Positions 38,892 through 47,677 of a stretch of 64,000 nucleotides of DNA are shown here, one piece after another (within the stretch, counting starts at the first letter, position 1; every line of letters starts with the position of its first letter). The notes below the pieces were generated by a model. The model saw only the letters and a program-made list of their open reading frames with translations. It made no database searches and was not told the origin of the DNA. The position numbers and the translations under genes were made by a program. The DNA lies in NCBI RefSeq assembly GCF_023611505.1, contig NZ_CP097843.1, positions 1,736,001-1,800,000 on the forward strand, in the 5' to 3' direction. This stretch comes from Streptococcus oralis (GTDB lineage: Bacteria; Bacillota; Bacilli; Lactobacillales; Streptococcaceae).

Positions 38892-41099
38892 CTAATTTGT
38901 TACTTCATGTCCGGCTGTTTTAATGGTTGAACCATTCATGTGTTTGACACGCGCAGCGATTTCCTTGTGGCGTCCATTAACCATCGGACGCGCTTGAGGA
39001 TTCCCCAGATAACCACACGTACGTTTGACCACGTCTACTGTTTTAGGGTCGCTATTGCCACAGTTTGGACAAGCAAAGCCCCTCTCTGTCGGTTCAAAAT
39101 CCCCTTCAAAGTCACACTTATAACAATGATCAATCGGAGTATTGGTCCCTAGATACCCTACACGATCATAGGCGTAGTCCCAGACAGCTTCCAAGGCTTT
39201 TGGATTTTGTTGGAGAACTGGATACTCACAGTAGTGGATGAAACCACCTGTTGCACCTGCTTCTGGATAAGCCTTCTCAAAGTCCAATTTTTCAAACGGC
39301 GTTGGATTTTTACGCACATCATAGTGGAACGAGTTGGTGTAGTATTCCTTGTCTGTAATATCAGGAATAGAACCGAACTTTTCTGTATCCAAGCGACAGA
39401 AGCGATCTGTTAGACTTTCAGACGGTGTCGAGTAGATAGAGAAATGGTAGCCATATTGGTCAGACCACTCTTCCACCCGACGTTTCATATCGCGAATGAT
39501 ATCCAGTGTGAATTCCTTGGCTTCTGGATTGTGTTCCCAGCTATTTCCAAAGAAGACTGTCGCTACCTCGTACAAACCGATGTAGCCCAATGAAACTGTC
39601 GCACGACGATTCTTAAAGAGCTGATCAACGCTCTCGTCTTTTCCAAGACGGCGTCCGAAGGCCCCGTACTGATAGAGAATAGGGGCGTTTGCTGGTGTTG
39701 CTTCCTTGGTCCGTTCAACACGGTAAACTAGAGCATCTTCTGCGATGTTCATCCGCTCGTTGAAGATTTCCCAGAACTTATTCATGTCGCCCTCAGACTC
39801 GAGGGCAATACGAGGAAGGTTGACCGTCACAACACCTAGATTCATCCGACCAGAATTGACTTCTACGCCATTCTCATCCTTCCATCCTTGAAGGAAAGAA
39901 CGGCAACCCATAGGTACCTTGAAAGAACCAGTCAACTCGATAATCTTATCATAGGATAAGACATCCGGGTACATCCGTTTGGTTGCACACTCGAGGGCCA
40001 ACTGTTTGATGTCATAGTTTGGAGTCCCTTCTTCCAAGTTAAGGCCTCTTTTAAGCGTAAAGATGAGTTTAGGGAAGATGGCTGTGCGGTGTTCTGAGCC
40101 AAGACCCTTGATACGAATGGTCAAGATAGCTTTTTGAATTTCCCGTTCAAAACGACTAGTTCCTAAACCAAAACCTAGTGAAGTAAAAGGTGTTTGTCCA
40201 TTTGAAGTGAAGAGGGTGTTGATTTCATACTCAAGAGATTGCATGGCATCATAGATGTCTTTTTGGGTTTTCTTCCAAGCATAATCATCCCGTTTTTCAG
40301 GCAAGACCCACTCTTCCGCATCTTTGAGGTGCTTTTGGTAATTCTTCTCTGCATAAGGTGCCAAGACTTCATCAATACGGTCAGCTGAACAGCCCCCGTA
40401 CTGGCTAGAAGCAACGTTGGCAATGATTTGCGAAATCTGAGCTGTCGCAGTCTGGATAGACTTGGGACTCTCTACCTCTGCGTTACCAATTTTAAAGCCA
40501 TTTTCCAGCATGCCTTTAAAATCAATCAAACAGCAGTTAGTCATAGGAGTGTAGGGGCTGTAGTCCAAGTCATGATAGTGTATATCCCCTTTTTGGTGAG
40601 CATTGGCTACGTGCTTAGGAAGCATTTGCAATCCGATTGATTTCCCCACAATCCCTGCTGTCAAATCACGTTGAGTATTAAAGACATCGCTGTCTTTATT
40701 GGCATTTTCATTGACAACCGCTTGATCTTTATTGAGAAGTTTATGAATGCTAAAGTTGATATCTGTCGCTTTTGAGCGCTCAAAATCCCTCTGTGTCCGA
40801 TAAGTGATATACTCTTCAGCCAAGGCATATTCTTTGGCTTCAAGAAGTTCATGTTCTACGATATTCTGAATCTCATAAATCTTCACACCTTTAGGGAAAC
40901 GACTGTGAATTTCGGTAACGATTCTTTCAACTAGACCATTTAGGCGTTTTTCTACTAGAGGCGTAACGTCCATAACCTTTTCCGCCGCCTTGTGGAGAGC
41001 CTTGTCAATCTTGTCTACATCAAATACTACACGTCTACCATCTCGTTTTTCAACGAACAAGGTGGGAACGGTTGCAAGCTTTTCTTCTAATACAATCAT
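38892..41099 (-). CDS. nrdD: Anaerobic ribonucleoside-triphosphate reductase
   Basis: 735 residues, class III reductase making dNTPs without oxygen. An ATP-cone is at the N-terminus (FVEKRDGRRVVFDVDKIDKA). The glycyl radical loop RTCGYLGNP and the zinc site CYKC...CPNC are at the C-terminus. ATG 41099 is preferred over ATG 41105, because AGAG lies seven bases before it. Promoter region 41145-41226 has NrdR-like boxes. Confidence 0.97.
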   Translation of the reverse strand: MIVLEEKLATVPTLFVEKRDGRRVVFDVDKIDKALHKAAEKVMDVTPLVEKRLNGLVERIVTEIHSRFPKGVKIYEIQNIVEHELLEAKEYALAEEYITYRTQRDFERSKATDINFSIHKLLNKDQAVVNENANKDSDVFNTQRDLTAGIVGKSIGLQMLPKHVANAHQKGDIHYHDLDYSPYTPMTNCCLIDFKGMLENGFKIGNAEVESPKSIQTATAQISQIIANVASSQYGGCSADRIDEVLAPYAEKNYQKHLKDAEEWVLPEKRDDYAWKKTQKDIYDAMQSLEYEINTLFTSNGQTPFTSLGFGLGTSRFEREIQKAILTIRIKGLGSEHRTAIFPKLIFTLKRGLNLEEGTPNYDIKQLALECATKRMYPDVLSYDKIIELTGSFKVPMGCRSFLQGWKDENGVEVNSGRMNLGVVTVNLPRIALESEGDMNKFWEIFNERMNIAEDALVYRVERTKEATPANAPILYQYGAFGRRLGKDESVDQLFKNRRATVSLGYIGLYEVATVFFGNSWEHNPEAKEFTLDIIRDMKRRVEEWSDQYGYHFSIYSTPSESLTDRFCRLDTEKFGSIPDITDKEYYTNSFHYDVRKNPTPFEKLDFEKAYPEAGATGGFIHYCEYPVLQQNPKALEAVWDYAYDRVGYLGTNTPIDHCYKCDFEGDFEPTERGFACPNCGNSDPKTVDVVKRTCGYLGNPQARPMVNGRHKEIAARVKHMNGSTIKTAGHEVTN

Positions 41100-41144
41100 A
41101 TCCATGCTCTTTTCTAAAATATTGTTAAATAGTTTATATTCAGT

Positions 41145-41172
41145 ATTATACCACTCTAAAAATAAAAATCAA
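41145..41172 (-). promoter_or_regulatory. nrdD promoter with extended -10
   Basis: -35 TTGATT (41167-41172), 16-bp spacer, -10 TATAAT (41145-41150) with TGG before it. The -35 is inside an NrdR-like palindrome (41167-41182). Confidence 0.75.
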
Positions 41173-41226
41173 TATCTTGTGTTAAAAATCCTAAAATTTT
41201 TAAAATTCCACAAGATATTGATTTTT
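41164..41226 (-). promoter_or_regulatory. Paired NrdR-like boxes forming an 18-bp perfect inverted repeat
   Basis: CACAAGATATTGATTTTT (41164-41181 on the minus strand) and its exact inverse AAAAATCAATATCTTGTG (41209-41226). Each half resembles the NrdR consensus ACACWATATNTWGTGT, centres about 40 bp apart. In RNA the same repeat with its following T-run would also terminate the upstream gene. Confidence 0.6.
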
Positions 41227-41227
41227 G

Positions 41228-42745
41228 TTATTTGAATTTATAAAGCTTAAACTCGCTAGTATCTGTCTGAACAAGCTCATAGTTTTCACTGAGCCAGCTC
41301 TCTACATCTGACCACAAGGCAACTTTTTGATTGACCACAATCATCTTCGGTTGATTCTCTTTCAGATCATTCATCAGTTTGGTTTTATTTTCGTCGCTTG
41401 CAGTATAGAGTGTTGGAGTTGATAGAGAAGTCGGCGCCAAGCGTTCACTTGCACGGTAGAAATCAGGACGATCATCCCAAGCATAGACACGATCCTCAGA
41501 ACTCGTTTGCTGCTTTACCATGCTAGCAAGACGTTCTCTCTCCTGATAAGTCGCTGGATGCGAAAGGTAGCGACTCACGATAGGAAGAACAATAAGATAG
41601 GCAAGGGCAATCAGTGGTAGATAGAAATTTCCTTTAAGGAAAGAAGTTTGTTTCTCACGTCTTCTTCTACGACGACTGCCTCCATCCGAAACATCTTCCT
41701 TGATTCCTGTCAGAAGGAGCAAGACCAAGAAAGGAATTAGTACCACAAGATGAGTACCGTTGATGGGTTCTTTGGAAAAAATCAAGAGCCCCAAAGAAAG
41801 CAATAAGCCCAAACTAGCAGCAATCGATAGGGAATATTGCTTAGCTGATTTTGACTGGAACAAACCAGAAAAGAGCAAACTAAGGGAACCTAGCCCAATA
41901 GCAAGTAAGCCGTAGAAGGCTGCATTTTCAAGCAAATGCGCATTTGAAAAGAAGCTAAGAGTATTTACCGGATACAAGGTCTGGCTAATGGCATCCCCAA
42001 AACTACCTGTTAATACTGTATAGTAGCCCAAAGGATAGAATAAGAGTGAGAACCCTAAGGCTGACGCAAAAAATTGATATAAACCATGAACAAAGTGACC
42101 TTTGCCTAAGTTAAAGCCGATAATTCCCAAGGCTAGTGTAGCTGCAAATAAGGCTGTTGGGGTTGGCGCAAGGAAGAAAGCGAGAGCAAGGCTCATACCA
42201 ACACGTAAAAATCCTTTGTCACCGTTTGGATAAGCTAGGTAGTTCGTAACAATGCTAAGTGAATAAAATAGGAAAGGCAAGGCTAGCAAGAGAGCATAGC
42301 CACCACCAAAAGCGAGACCTGCTACCAACAAATTAAACACAAACACAAGCTGCTTGGCTTCTTCTACACGGTCTGTAAGACTATCCGCAGATTTAAAAAG
42401 AAAAACGCCTGCTCCAAACAAGGCCAACCACTCAACCAAAGCAATCAGAATACTGCCTTGTGAAAGATAGGTAAGCAGGTAATAGAGCAATCCCTCCGTC
42501 CCAAAATAATCGGTATACATTTGACCATTTTGATGCAAAGCCCAACCGGTATAAAGATCCTGAGTTTGTCGCGGGCTTACTAAACCAAAAATAAGGGGGA
42601 TAACCACAGAAATAGCTGTAGCCACTAAACTCCAAAGCAAGATACTAAAAAAGGGAATCGGAGCTCCTTCTCGCTTTTCTGGAACGGACCAGTCTTGGTA
42701 ATGAGATTCTTCTTGTTTCTCATCTATTTTCCCATATACATTCAT
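41228..42745 (-). CDS. ccs4: Multi-pass membrane protein, Ccs4-like (competence-induced)
   Basis: 505 residues with about ten to twelve membrane helices and a C-terminal soluble tail of some 100 residues (YAWDDRPDFYRASERLAP...). A basic loop SRRRRRREKQ splits the helices. Overall it looks like a glycosyltransferase-type (GT-C-like) membrane protein without an obvious catalytic motif. The name follows the pneumococcal competence-induced protein at the same place (between cls and nrdD). It lies behind a ComX box and a 47-aa ORF. Confidence 0.75.
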   Translation of the reverse strand: MNVYGKIDEKQEESHYQDWSVPEKREGAPIPFFSILLWSLVATAISVVIPLIFGLVSPRQTQDLYTGWALHQNGQMYTDYFGTEGLLYYLLTYLSQGSILIALVEWLALFGAGVFLFKSADSLTDRVEEAKQLVFVFNLLVAGLAFGGGYALLLALPFLFYSLSIVTNYLAYPNGDKGFLRVGMSLALAFFLAPTPTALFAATLALGIIGFNLGKGHFVHGLYQFFASALGFSLLFYPLGYYTVLTGSFGDAISQTLYPVNTLSFFSNAHLLENAAFYGLLAIGLGSLSLLFSGLFQSKSAKQYSLSIAASLGLLLSLGLLIFSKEPINGTHLVVLIPFLVLLLLTGIKEDVSDGGSRRRRRREKQTSFLKGNFYLPLIALAYLIVLPIVSRYLSHPATYQERERLASMVKQQTSSEDRVYAWDDRPDFYRASERLAPTSLSTPTLYTASDENKTKLMNDLKENQPKMIVVNQKVALWSDVESWLSENYELVQTDTSEFKLYKFK

Positions 42746-42780
42746 TCAATTTCTCCTCTAAGTTTATCTGTTTTAGTATA

Positions 42781-42924
42781 TCAAAATCTTACAGGAATGT
42801 CAGCTTGGGATTGATATTTGCTGAATTTCTTATTCAATAGCGCAAAGCGTTCGATTTCACGAAAACGGTGGAATCGACTGTCTCTATACTCTCTAATAAA
42901 ATCGTCATCTTCTAGATTAAGCAT
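42781..42924 (-). CDS. 47-residue ORF behind a ComX promoter
   Basis: MLNLEDDDFIREYRDSRFHR..., charged, no membrane segment, rich in Arg and Phe. AAAGGAG lies 7 bp before the ATG at 42924, and the stop is 35 bp before ccs4. The very short distance from the ComX box implies it is the first cistron of this late competence transcript. Unknown function. Confidence 0.75.
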   Translation of the reverse strand: MLNLEDDDFIREYRDSRFHRFREIERFALLNKKFSKYQSQADIPVRF

Positions 42925-42944
42925 GTTTTTCTCCTTTACCTATC

Positions 42945-42952
42945 TATTCGTA
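42945..42952 (-). promoter_or_regulatory. ComX (SigX) combox TACGAATA
   Basis: Exact TACGAATA on the minus strand, 20 bp before the ATG of the 47-aa ORF and just after the cls terminator. This is the -10-like element recognised by the alternative sigma factor ComX in competent streptococci, so the 47-aa ORF and ccs4 should be late competence genes. Confidence 0.85.
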
Positions 42953-42959
42953 AGAAGAC

Positions 42960-42988
42960 AAAAAAGATCCAGCCTTGGGCTAGATCTT
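42960..42988 (-). terminator. Terminator after cls
   Basis: Minus strand AAGATCTAGCC CAA GGCTGGATCTTTTTT, a 9-bp GC-rich stem with T-run. Confidence 0.9.
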
Positions 42989-42997
42989 GATGGATAG

Positions 42998-44530
42998 TTA
43001 GAGCATAGGTGCAAACAACTGGACAATTTCCTTGATCAGGCTTTGATACCAGCTTGTTTTGATGGTGTGGGGATAAATTTCTTGAGAAACTTTAAAAATC
43101 TCTTCAAAGTCCCTTTCAATATCAATGATGGACTGCGTTCTATAAAGTAAGACGGCATTTTCATAGTGATGAAGCAAACTCCGATAGTCAAAATTGATGG
43201 TTCCCACAGTAGCCGCCTCTCCATCAACAAGCATTTGCTTGCTATGAAGGAATCCCGGGCTATACTCATAAATACGAACCCCCGCAGATAGCAAGTCTGG
43301 GTAGGCTCCTCGAGTAACTAACTGAATAACCTTTTTATCTGGGATACACGGCGTCACAATTCGCACATCTACCCCTCTCAATGCTGCATTTTTAATACTT
43401 TCAGTTAGATCGTAGTCAGCAATCAGATAGGGAGTCGTGATGTAGACGTAGTCTGTAGCTTGATTGATAAGATTTTGATAGACCGTTTTTCCAACCTGGG
43501 CTCGGTAGATGGGTTTGGGACCGCTACTGTAAGGGATACAAAGCCCCATCCCATCTTTGGGTTGATTTTCGAGATGGTATTGGTCAAAGTCACTAATTTC
43601 CCCACGGTTAATATACCAAGTTGATAAAAAGAGTCTAGTAAAAGCCTTAACTGCCGATCCATCTAGGCGAATACCGCTATCCTTCCAGTAACCAAAGCGT
43701 TCGATATGGTTGATATACTCATCTGCTAGATTGGCACCACCTGTATAGGCAATCTGCCCATCGATAATCATGATTTTACGGTGGTCACGGTTGTTATAGG
43801 CAACGGTCAAGCGTGGAATCACCTTGTTAAATTTATGGGCTTCAATCCCTCGGCTACGAAGGTGGATGGTATAATCCCCAGGTAAGGTTGCCATGCATCC
43901 AATATCGTCATAAAGGAGTTTCACTTCTACTCCTTGAGCTGCCTTTTCTTCCAAAATCTCCAAAATACTATTCCACATCAAACCTTCTTCGATGATATAG
44001 TATTCAAGAAAGATAAACTTCTCGGCTTTTTTGAGATCCTCTAGCATCTGACGCCACATGCTTTCCCCTGAAGGGAAAAAATGGGTATCCGTTCGATTAT
44101 AGACATCTGCATTCGTGTCCATACTGAGGAGAGATTTGATAACCCCGTAAGCCGACTTGTCTTGTTCTTTTAACTCCAAACGGAGAGCCCTGCTATTGTC
44201 CTCTCGGTAAACCATTGATTGGAGCTGCTTTAGCTGCTTCAATTCTTTTTTAGATAAACGGCGCTCTCCAAACATGATATAGAGCAAAGGGCCAAAAACT
44301 GGCACAAAGGCTACTAACAACCATGTTACCTTACTCTCAGGATTCATAGATCTATTCACAATCGATACAATGGTCGCTAAGCTTACTAAAATGACAAGGA
44401 TAATCCAGAGAATCGGAGCCATCCGCCCCAGATAGAGAAATAAACCAAAGACGATAAACAACTCTGCCAACATGATAGTAATACTAAAACCATACTTGGA
44501 CATGAGTAGCTGCATTTTTCTAGCTGTCAT
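42998..44530 (-). CDS. cls: Cardiolipin synthase
   Basis: 510 residues of the phospholipase D superfamily. Two N-terminal membrane helices are followed by two HKD motifs: HRKIMIID and HSKQMLVD. Condenses two phosphatidylglycerols into cardiolipin plus glycerol at the membrane. Full length. It follows the KAS III gene by 123 bp with AAGGGGA before the ATG, so it may be a separate unit. Confidence 0.95.
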   Translation of the reverse strand: MTARKMQLLMSKYGFSITIMLAELFIVFGLFLYLGRMAPILWIILVILVSLATIVSIVNRSMNPESKVTWLLVAFVPVFGPLLYIMFGERRLSKKELKQLKQLQSMVYREDNSRALRLELKEQDKSAYGVIKSLLSMDTNADVYNRTDTHFFPSGESMWRQMLEDLKKAEKFIFLEYYIIEEGLMWNSILEILEEKAAQGVEVKLLYDDIGCMATLPGDYTIHLRSRGIEAHKFNKVIPRLTVAYNNRDHRKIMIIDGQIAYTGGANLADEYINHIERFGYWKDSGIRLDGSAVKAFTRLFLSTWYINRGEISDFDQYHLENQPKDGMGLCIPYSSGPKPIYRAQVGKTVYQNLINQATDYVYITTPYLIADYDLTESIKNAALRGVDVRIVTPCIPDKKVIQLVTRGAYPDLLSAGVRIYEYSPGFLHSKQMLVDGEAATVGTINFDYRSLLHHYENAVLLYRTQSIIDIERDFEEIFKVSQEIYPHTIKTSWYQSLIKEIVQLFAPML

Positions 44531-44653
44531 AGATCCCCTTCCTTTTCTAACATTCTCCTTAACTGCTTAATAAACTAATCTTTCTACTAGTATACCTCAG
44601 TTCAGGGGTAGATAGCAACCTTTTACTCTTGCCCTTCCATTTTCAGATGTGTA

Positions 44654-45598
44654 TTACAGTTTGAGAGCCAACATATTGACTGTCATACCTGCTGCAGTTC
44701 CCATAAGGTAGACGGTATCTCCTTCTTTAACCAATCCATGGTCCAATGAATAGGCCAAGCCAAATGGCACAGAGACTGACACCATATTTCCATAGTCCGT
44801 GACGAGATTGAGGTATTGATTCTCAGCCACACCTAGCTTTTCCATAACCAAAGGAAGAGCACGACTTGCTTGGTGAGGAATGATATAGTCCACGTCTGCC
44901 AAGGCTAGCTGGGTCTTTTCTTGAAACTCTTCAAACATGACTGGGATTTTACGAGCTGACAAGAGGAGGATTTTCTTTCCCTTCATATCAAACATATAGT
45001 TGGTCTTAGTCGCTTCAGAGTACTCTTTTGGTTGAAAAGAAGTCAGACCTCCACGAATTTCCGTATCGTGAGCTCCTTCTGACCAAGTACGTTGGAGACT
45101 AGCAATGACCCCTTTTTCCTGATGGCTTTTTTGGAAAATAAAGGCTGCCGCCCCATCACTAAAGAGTTCAAAACTTTCTTTTTGCTTGGGATTGAGCCCT
45201 AAACTACCAACCTCACTAGACACGATCAGAACACGATTGTATTCGCCCGCCTCAATCAAGTGGGACATGGTCGATAGGGCAGAAATAAAGCTAGTACAGG
45301 TCGTATTGATATCCATAGCTGGAATAGAGAGTCCTTTTGCCACGCGCTCATGAATCAAGGCAGCAGTACAAGGAATAGGCTGAACTCCAACTGCACTAGC
45401 TGATACAAGGCAATCGATATCTTTAATATCTAAATTTGCATGTTCAAGCGCACGCTGAATCGCTACCTCTGCCAAGTCGAGTTGCGTTTCTTCATTTTCA
45501 ACTACACGATAACGAGTCTGGTCTTTGAATTGGACGGTATGTTTGGGAAGGCAAACACCATAACCAGCGATTTCTACATGTCTTTTTACTTCTGTCAT
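44654..45598 (-). CDS. Beta-ketoacyl-ACP synthase III-like (thiolase fold) enzyme
   Basis: 314 residues. The catalytic triad of KAS III is seen as C101 (in NTTCTSF), H242 (PHQAS) and N271 (YGNMVS). It is not the housekeeping FabH, whose gene lies in the fatty acid cluster elsewhere in streptococci; here it is last in a five-gene cluster with an adenylating enzyme and an OleD-like reductase. It may therefore join two acyl chains (OleA-like), extend an acyl-thioester, or form a beta-ketoacyl product. Starts 14 bp after the ligase. Confidence 0.87.
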   Translation of the reverse strand: MTEVKRHVEIAGYGVCLPKHTVQFKDQTRYRVVENEETQLDLAEVAIQRALEHANLDIKDIDCLVSASAVGVQPIPCTAALIHERVAKGLSIPAMDINTTCTSFISALSTMSHLIEAGEYNRVLIVSSEVGSLGLNPKQKESFELFSDGAAAFIFQKSHQEKGVIASLQRTWSEGAHDTEIRGGLTSFQPKEYSEATKTNYMFDMKGKKILLLSARKIPVMFEEFQEKTQLALADVDYIIPHQASRALPLVMEKLGVAENQYLNLVTDYGNMVSVSVPFGLAYSLDHGLVKEGDTVYLMGTAAGMTVNMLALKL

Positions 45599-45612
45599 TG
45601 TCTATTATCCTT

Positions 45613-46875
45613 TCATAAACGTTGGATTCGTTTGAGTTTACGGCTAGTATCCCAGTGATAATCTGAAAATTGGATTTGAGGAACTATGAACTCTTTTTGC
45701 TGGGCCAAGAGTTGGAACTGTGCTAAAATCGCTGTCTCTACGTCCTCATCTCGTTGGCTTAGGCAAACTTCCACTAACTTCTCGGAATGTTGCTTGACTT
45801 GGTAATCTCCTACATTCTCCACAAAAAGGATGCAGCGCCTGATAAAGTCTGGATAGATAGTTACCTGTCCCCCATCCAGTCCTTCAAAATAGAAGATGTC
45901 GTCAGAGCGTCCTTCGACCTTGTCAATCCGTGTATAGCAGGAGCCACAGGGACAAGGCTCCGGATTTTCAACCAAGATATCATTGAGCTGGTAGCGATAA
46001 ACAGGCTGACTGCTTCGTTTAAAGTCCGTAATCACTGGATAGAAACGTCGGTCATCCAGATACCGCTTTTCCACAAAGATAATGTCTTCGTTGAGATGTA
46101 GATTACCAGCTGGGCAAGTGCAGGCTAAGAAACCTTCAGTCGCCTGATAAACTTGGTCAATAATGGATAGAGAAAAGGCTTCAGCGATCCGTTCCCTATC
46201 ACTATCTTCTAAGATTTCTGCCACCGAAACGATTTTTTGTGGATGGATGGCTAACTGTCCAGCCTTGAGACGCTTGCTCAATTCAATCAACATAGAGGCT
46301 GGCGCCACAATAATCGTCGGTTGGTAGCTATTGAGACGCTCGATATGCTCATCTGTATGTTTGAAAATATCAAAATACTCTAAACGAATGAGGGCCGTAT
46401 TGATGGTCTGATAGAGTTCATTATCAGCTCTTAGGAAAAAGGCGATACGATGTCCAAAAAGCTGACCCTTTGGCAACATCTTGGCTAAGATAGCCGCTGC
46501 CCACATACTTCGCTCTTTCTCTGTTGTGATAAAGAGGCCCCGATGTCCAGATGTCCCTGAAGACAGACCGACTGCTACTTCGCCTTTAAGTTCACTGAAA
46601 TCACGGGTTTTCTCACTTTCAATAGCTAAGGATAAGGCTTCATCACGATCCACTCCTTGGGTGTTGAGCTCATTGAAATGTTCCATCATAAAAGCCTTAT
46701 CCATATGGTCAAAGTCGCTAGGCACCCCATTTTTAAAGTAGGGTGACTCTCGCTTTAAAAAGTCCATATAGTTAGCTAATTGCTTTTTCTGATAGTTTTC
46801 TAAGGCTTCTCGAGATTTGAAATGATGAAGCCAACGCGTTTGAATAAAGGTTTTAAGAAAGGTTATTTTTTTCAT
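45613..46875 (-). CDS. PaaK / coenzyme F390 synthetase-like acyl-adenylating enzyme
   Basis: 420 residues. The adenylation motif SSGTSG is at 105-110, and the later region has QATEGFLACT and YRYQLND...GRSDD typical of phenylacetate-CoA ligase relatives. A cysteine cluster CPCGSC may bind metal. Probably activates a carboxylic acid as acyl-AMP and passes it to a thiol or amine; the substrate is unknown. Its start lies inside the 3' end of the MBL gene (23-bp overlap). Confidence 0.83.
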   Translation of the reverse strand: MKKITFLKTFIQTRWLHHFKSREALENYQKKQLANYMDFLKRESPYFKNGVPSDFDHMDKAFMMEHFNELNTQGVDRDEALSLAIESEKTRDFSELKGEVAVGLSSGTSGHRGLFITTEKERSMWAAAILAKMLPKGQLFGHRIAFFLRADNELYQTINTALIRLEYFDIFKHTDEHIERLNSYQPTIIVAPASMLIELSKRLKAGQLAIHPQKIVSVAEILEDSDRERIAEAFSLSIIDQVYQATEGFLACTCPAGNLHLNEDIIFVEKRYLDDRRFYPVITDFKRSSQPVYRYQLNDILVENPEPCPCGSCYTRIDKVEGRSDDIFYFEGLDGGQVTIYPDFIRRCILFVENVGDYQVKQHSEKLVEVCLSQRDEDVETAILAQFQLLAQQKEFIVPQIQFSDYHWDTSRKLKRIQRL

Positions 46876-47677
46876 GTAAGATTGACTCTATCCTTTCTAC
46901 AGGGTCATGACTAACAAGCACCTCAATTCCGTCTTTCAAGACTTCCTCCAGAAACTCTGTCCCCTTGATATAGTCCACCTTGTTATCTTGAACCAAGGAA
47001 GGAATCAGGTGCATCTGTTTGGTGTAAGGCAAGAGGTCAATTCCCCAGCAAAGATCTGCTGCAATGAGGAGATTAAGGTCTGGAAGATACAGACAGGCTT
47101 GCCCCCTAGCATGCCCATCAACAGAAGCTACTAGGATACTGCTATCTCCAAAGAGGTCACAAATCGGACCATAGGGAAAGTTTGAATAGCGCTGATTTGC
47201 CTTGATAACGGTCAGTCTTTTCTCAAAATCAACTGGTAAAAACTCTTTAAAGACCAAATCCTTGAGCTTGGGTTTCTGGTAAACTTCAAAAACCTCTTGA
47301 GTCAGGATAAATTGAGCGTTCGGGAAAAAACTTGCCCCTCCTAAATGGTCTGGATGGAGATGAGACAACATGACATAAGTAATCTCTTCTGGTCTAATTC
47401 CTTTTGCCTTCAATAAGTATGAAATCTGATCCTTTTCCGTCATCTGAACAGGAGTTCCTAGACGGTAAAAACCATAGCGTAGCTTCGTCTTAATGTTATA
47501 GTGATAACCCGTATCATATAGTAGATAGCCCTTGTCTCTGTGCTTAATCAGAAAGACGCCAGCTGGGAAGGTCATCTTTTTATTCTTGACTCCTTTAAAT
47601 AGCAAACCCGCATAACTAGTACAATATCCGGCAGGGAAATAATCAATACTTTCGATAATCTTGGACATATTGTTCAA
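46853..47677 (-). CDS. Metallo-beta-lactamase fold hydrolase (lactonase-like)
   Basis: 274 residues. Metal ligands are in HLHPDHLGG (about 106-114), the later DGHARGQ histidine, AADLCWG and SHDPVE. It resembles N-acyl-homoserine-lactonase-type MBL proteins, which open lactones, and glyoxalase II types. In this cluster it could hydrolyse a lactone, ester or thioester intermediate. The start may be the ATG at 47668 (MSKIIESIDY). It overlaps the reductase gene by 35 bp. Confidence 0.83.
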   Translation of the reverse strand: MNNMSKIIESIDYFPAGYCTSYAGLLFKGVKNKKMTFPAGVFLIKHRDKGYLLYDTGYHYNIKTKLRYGFYRLGTPVQMTEKDQISYLLKAKGIRPEEITYVMLSHLHPDHLGGASFFPNAQFILTQEVFEVYQKPKLKDLVFKEFLPVDFEKRLTVIKANQRYSNFPYGPICDLFGDSSILVASVDGHARGQACLYLPDLNLLIAADLCWGIDLLPYTKQMHLIPSLVQDNKVDYIKGTEFLEEVLKDGIEVLVSHDPVERIESILHEKNNLS

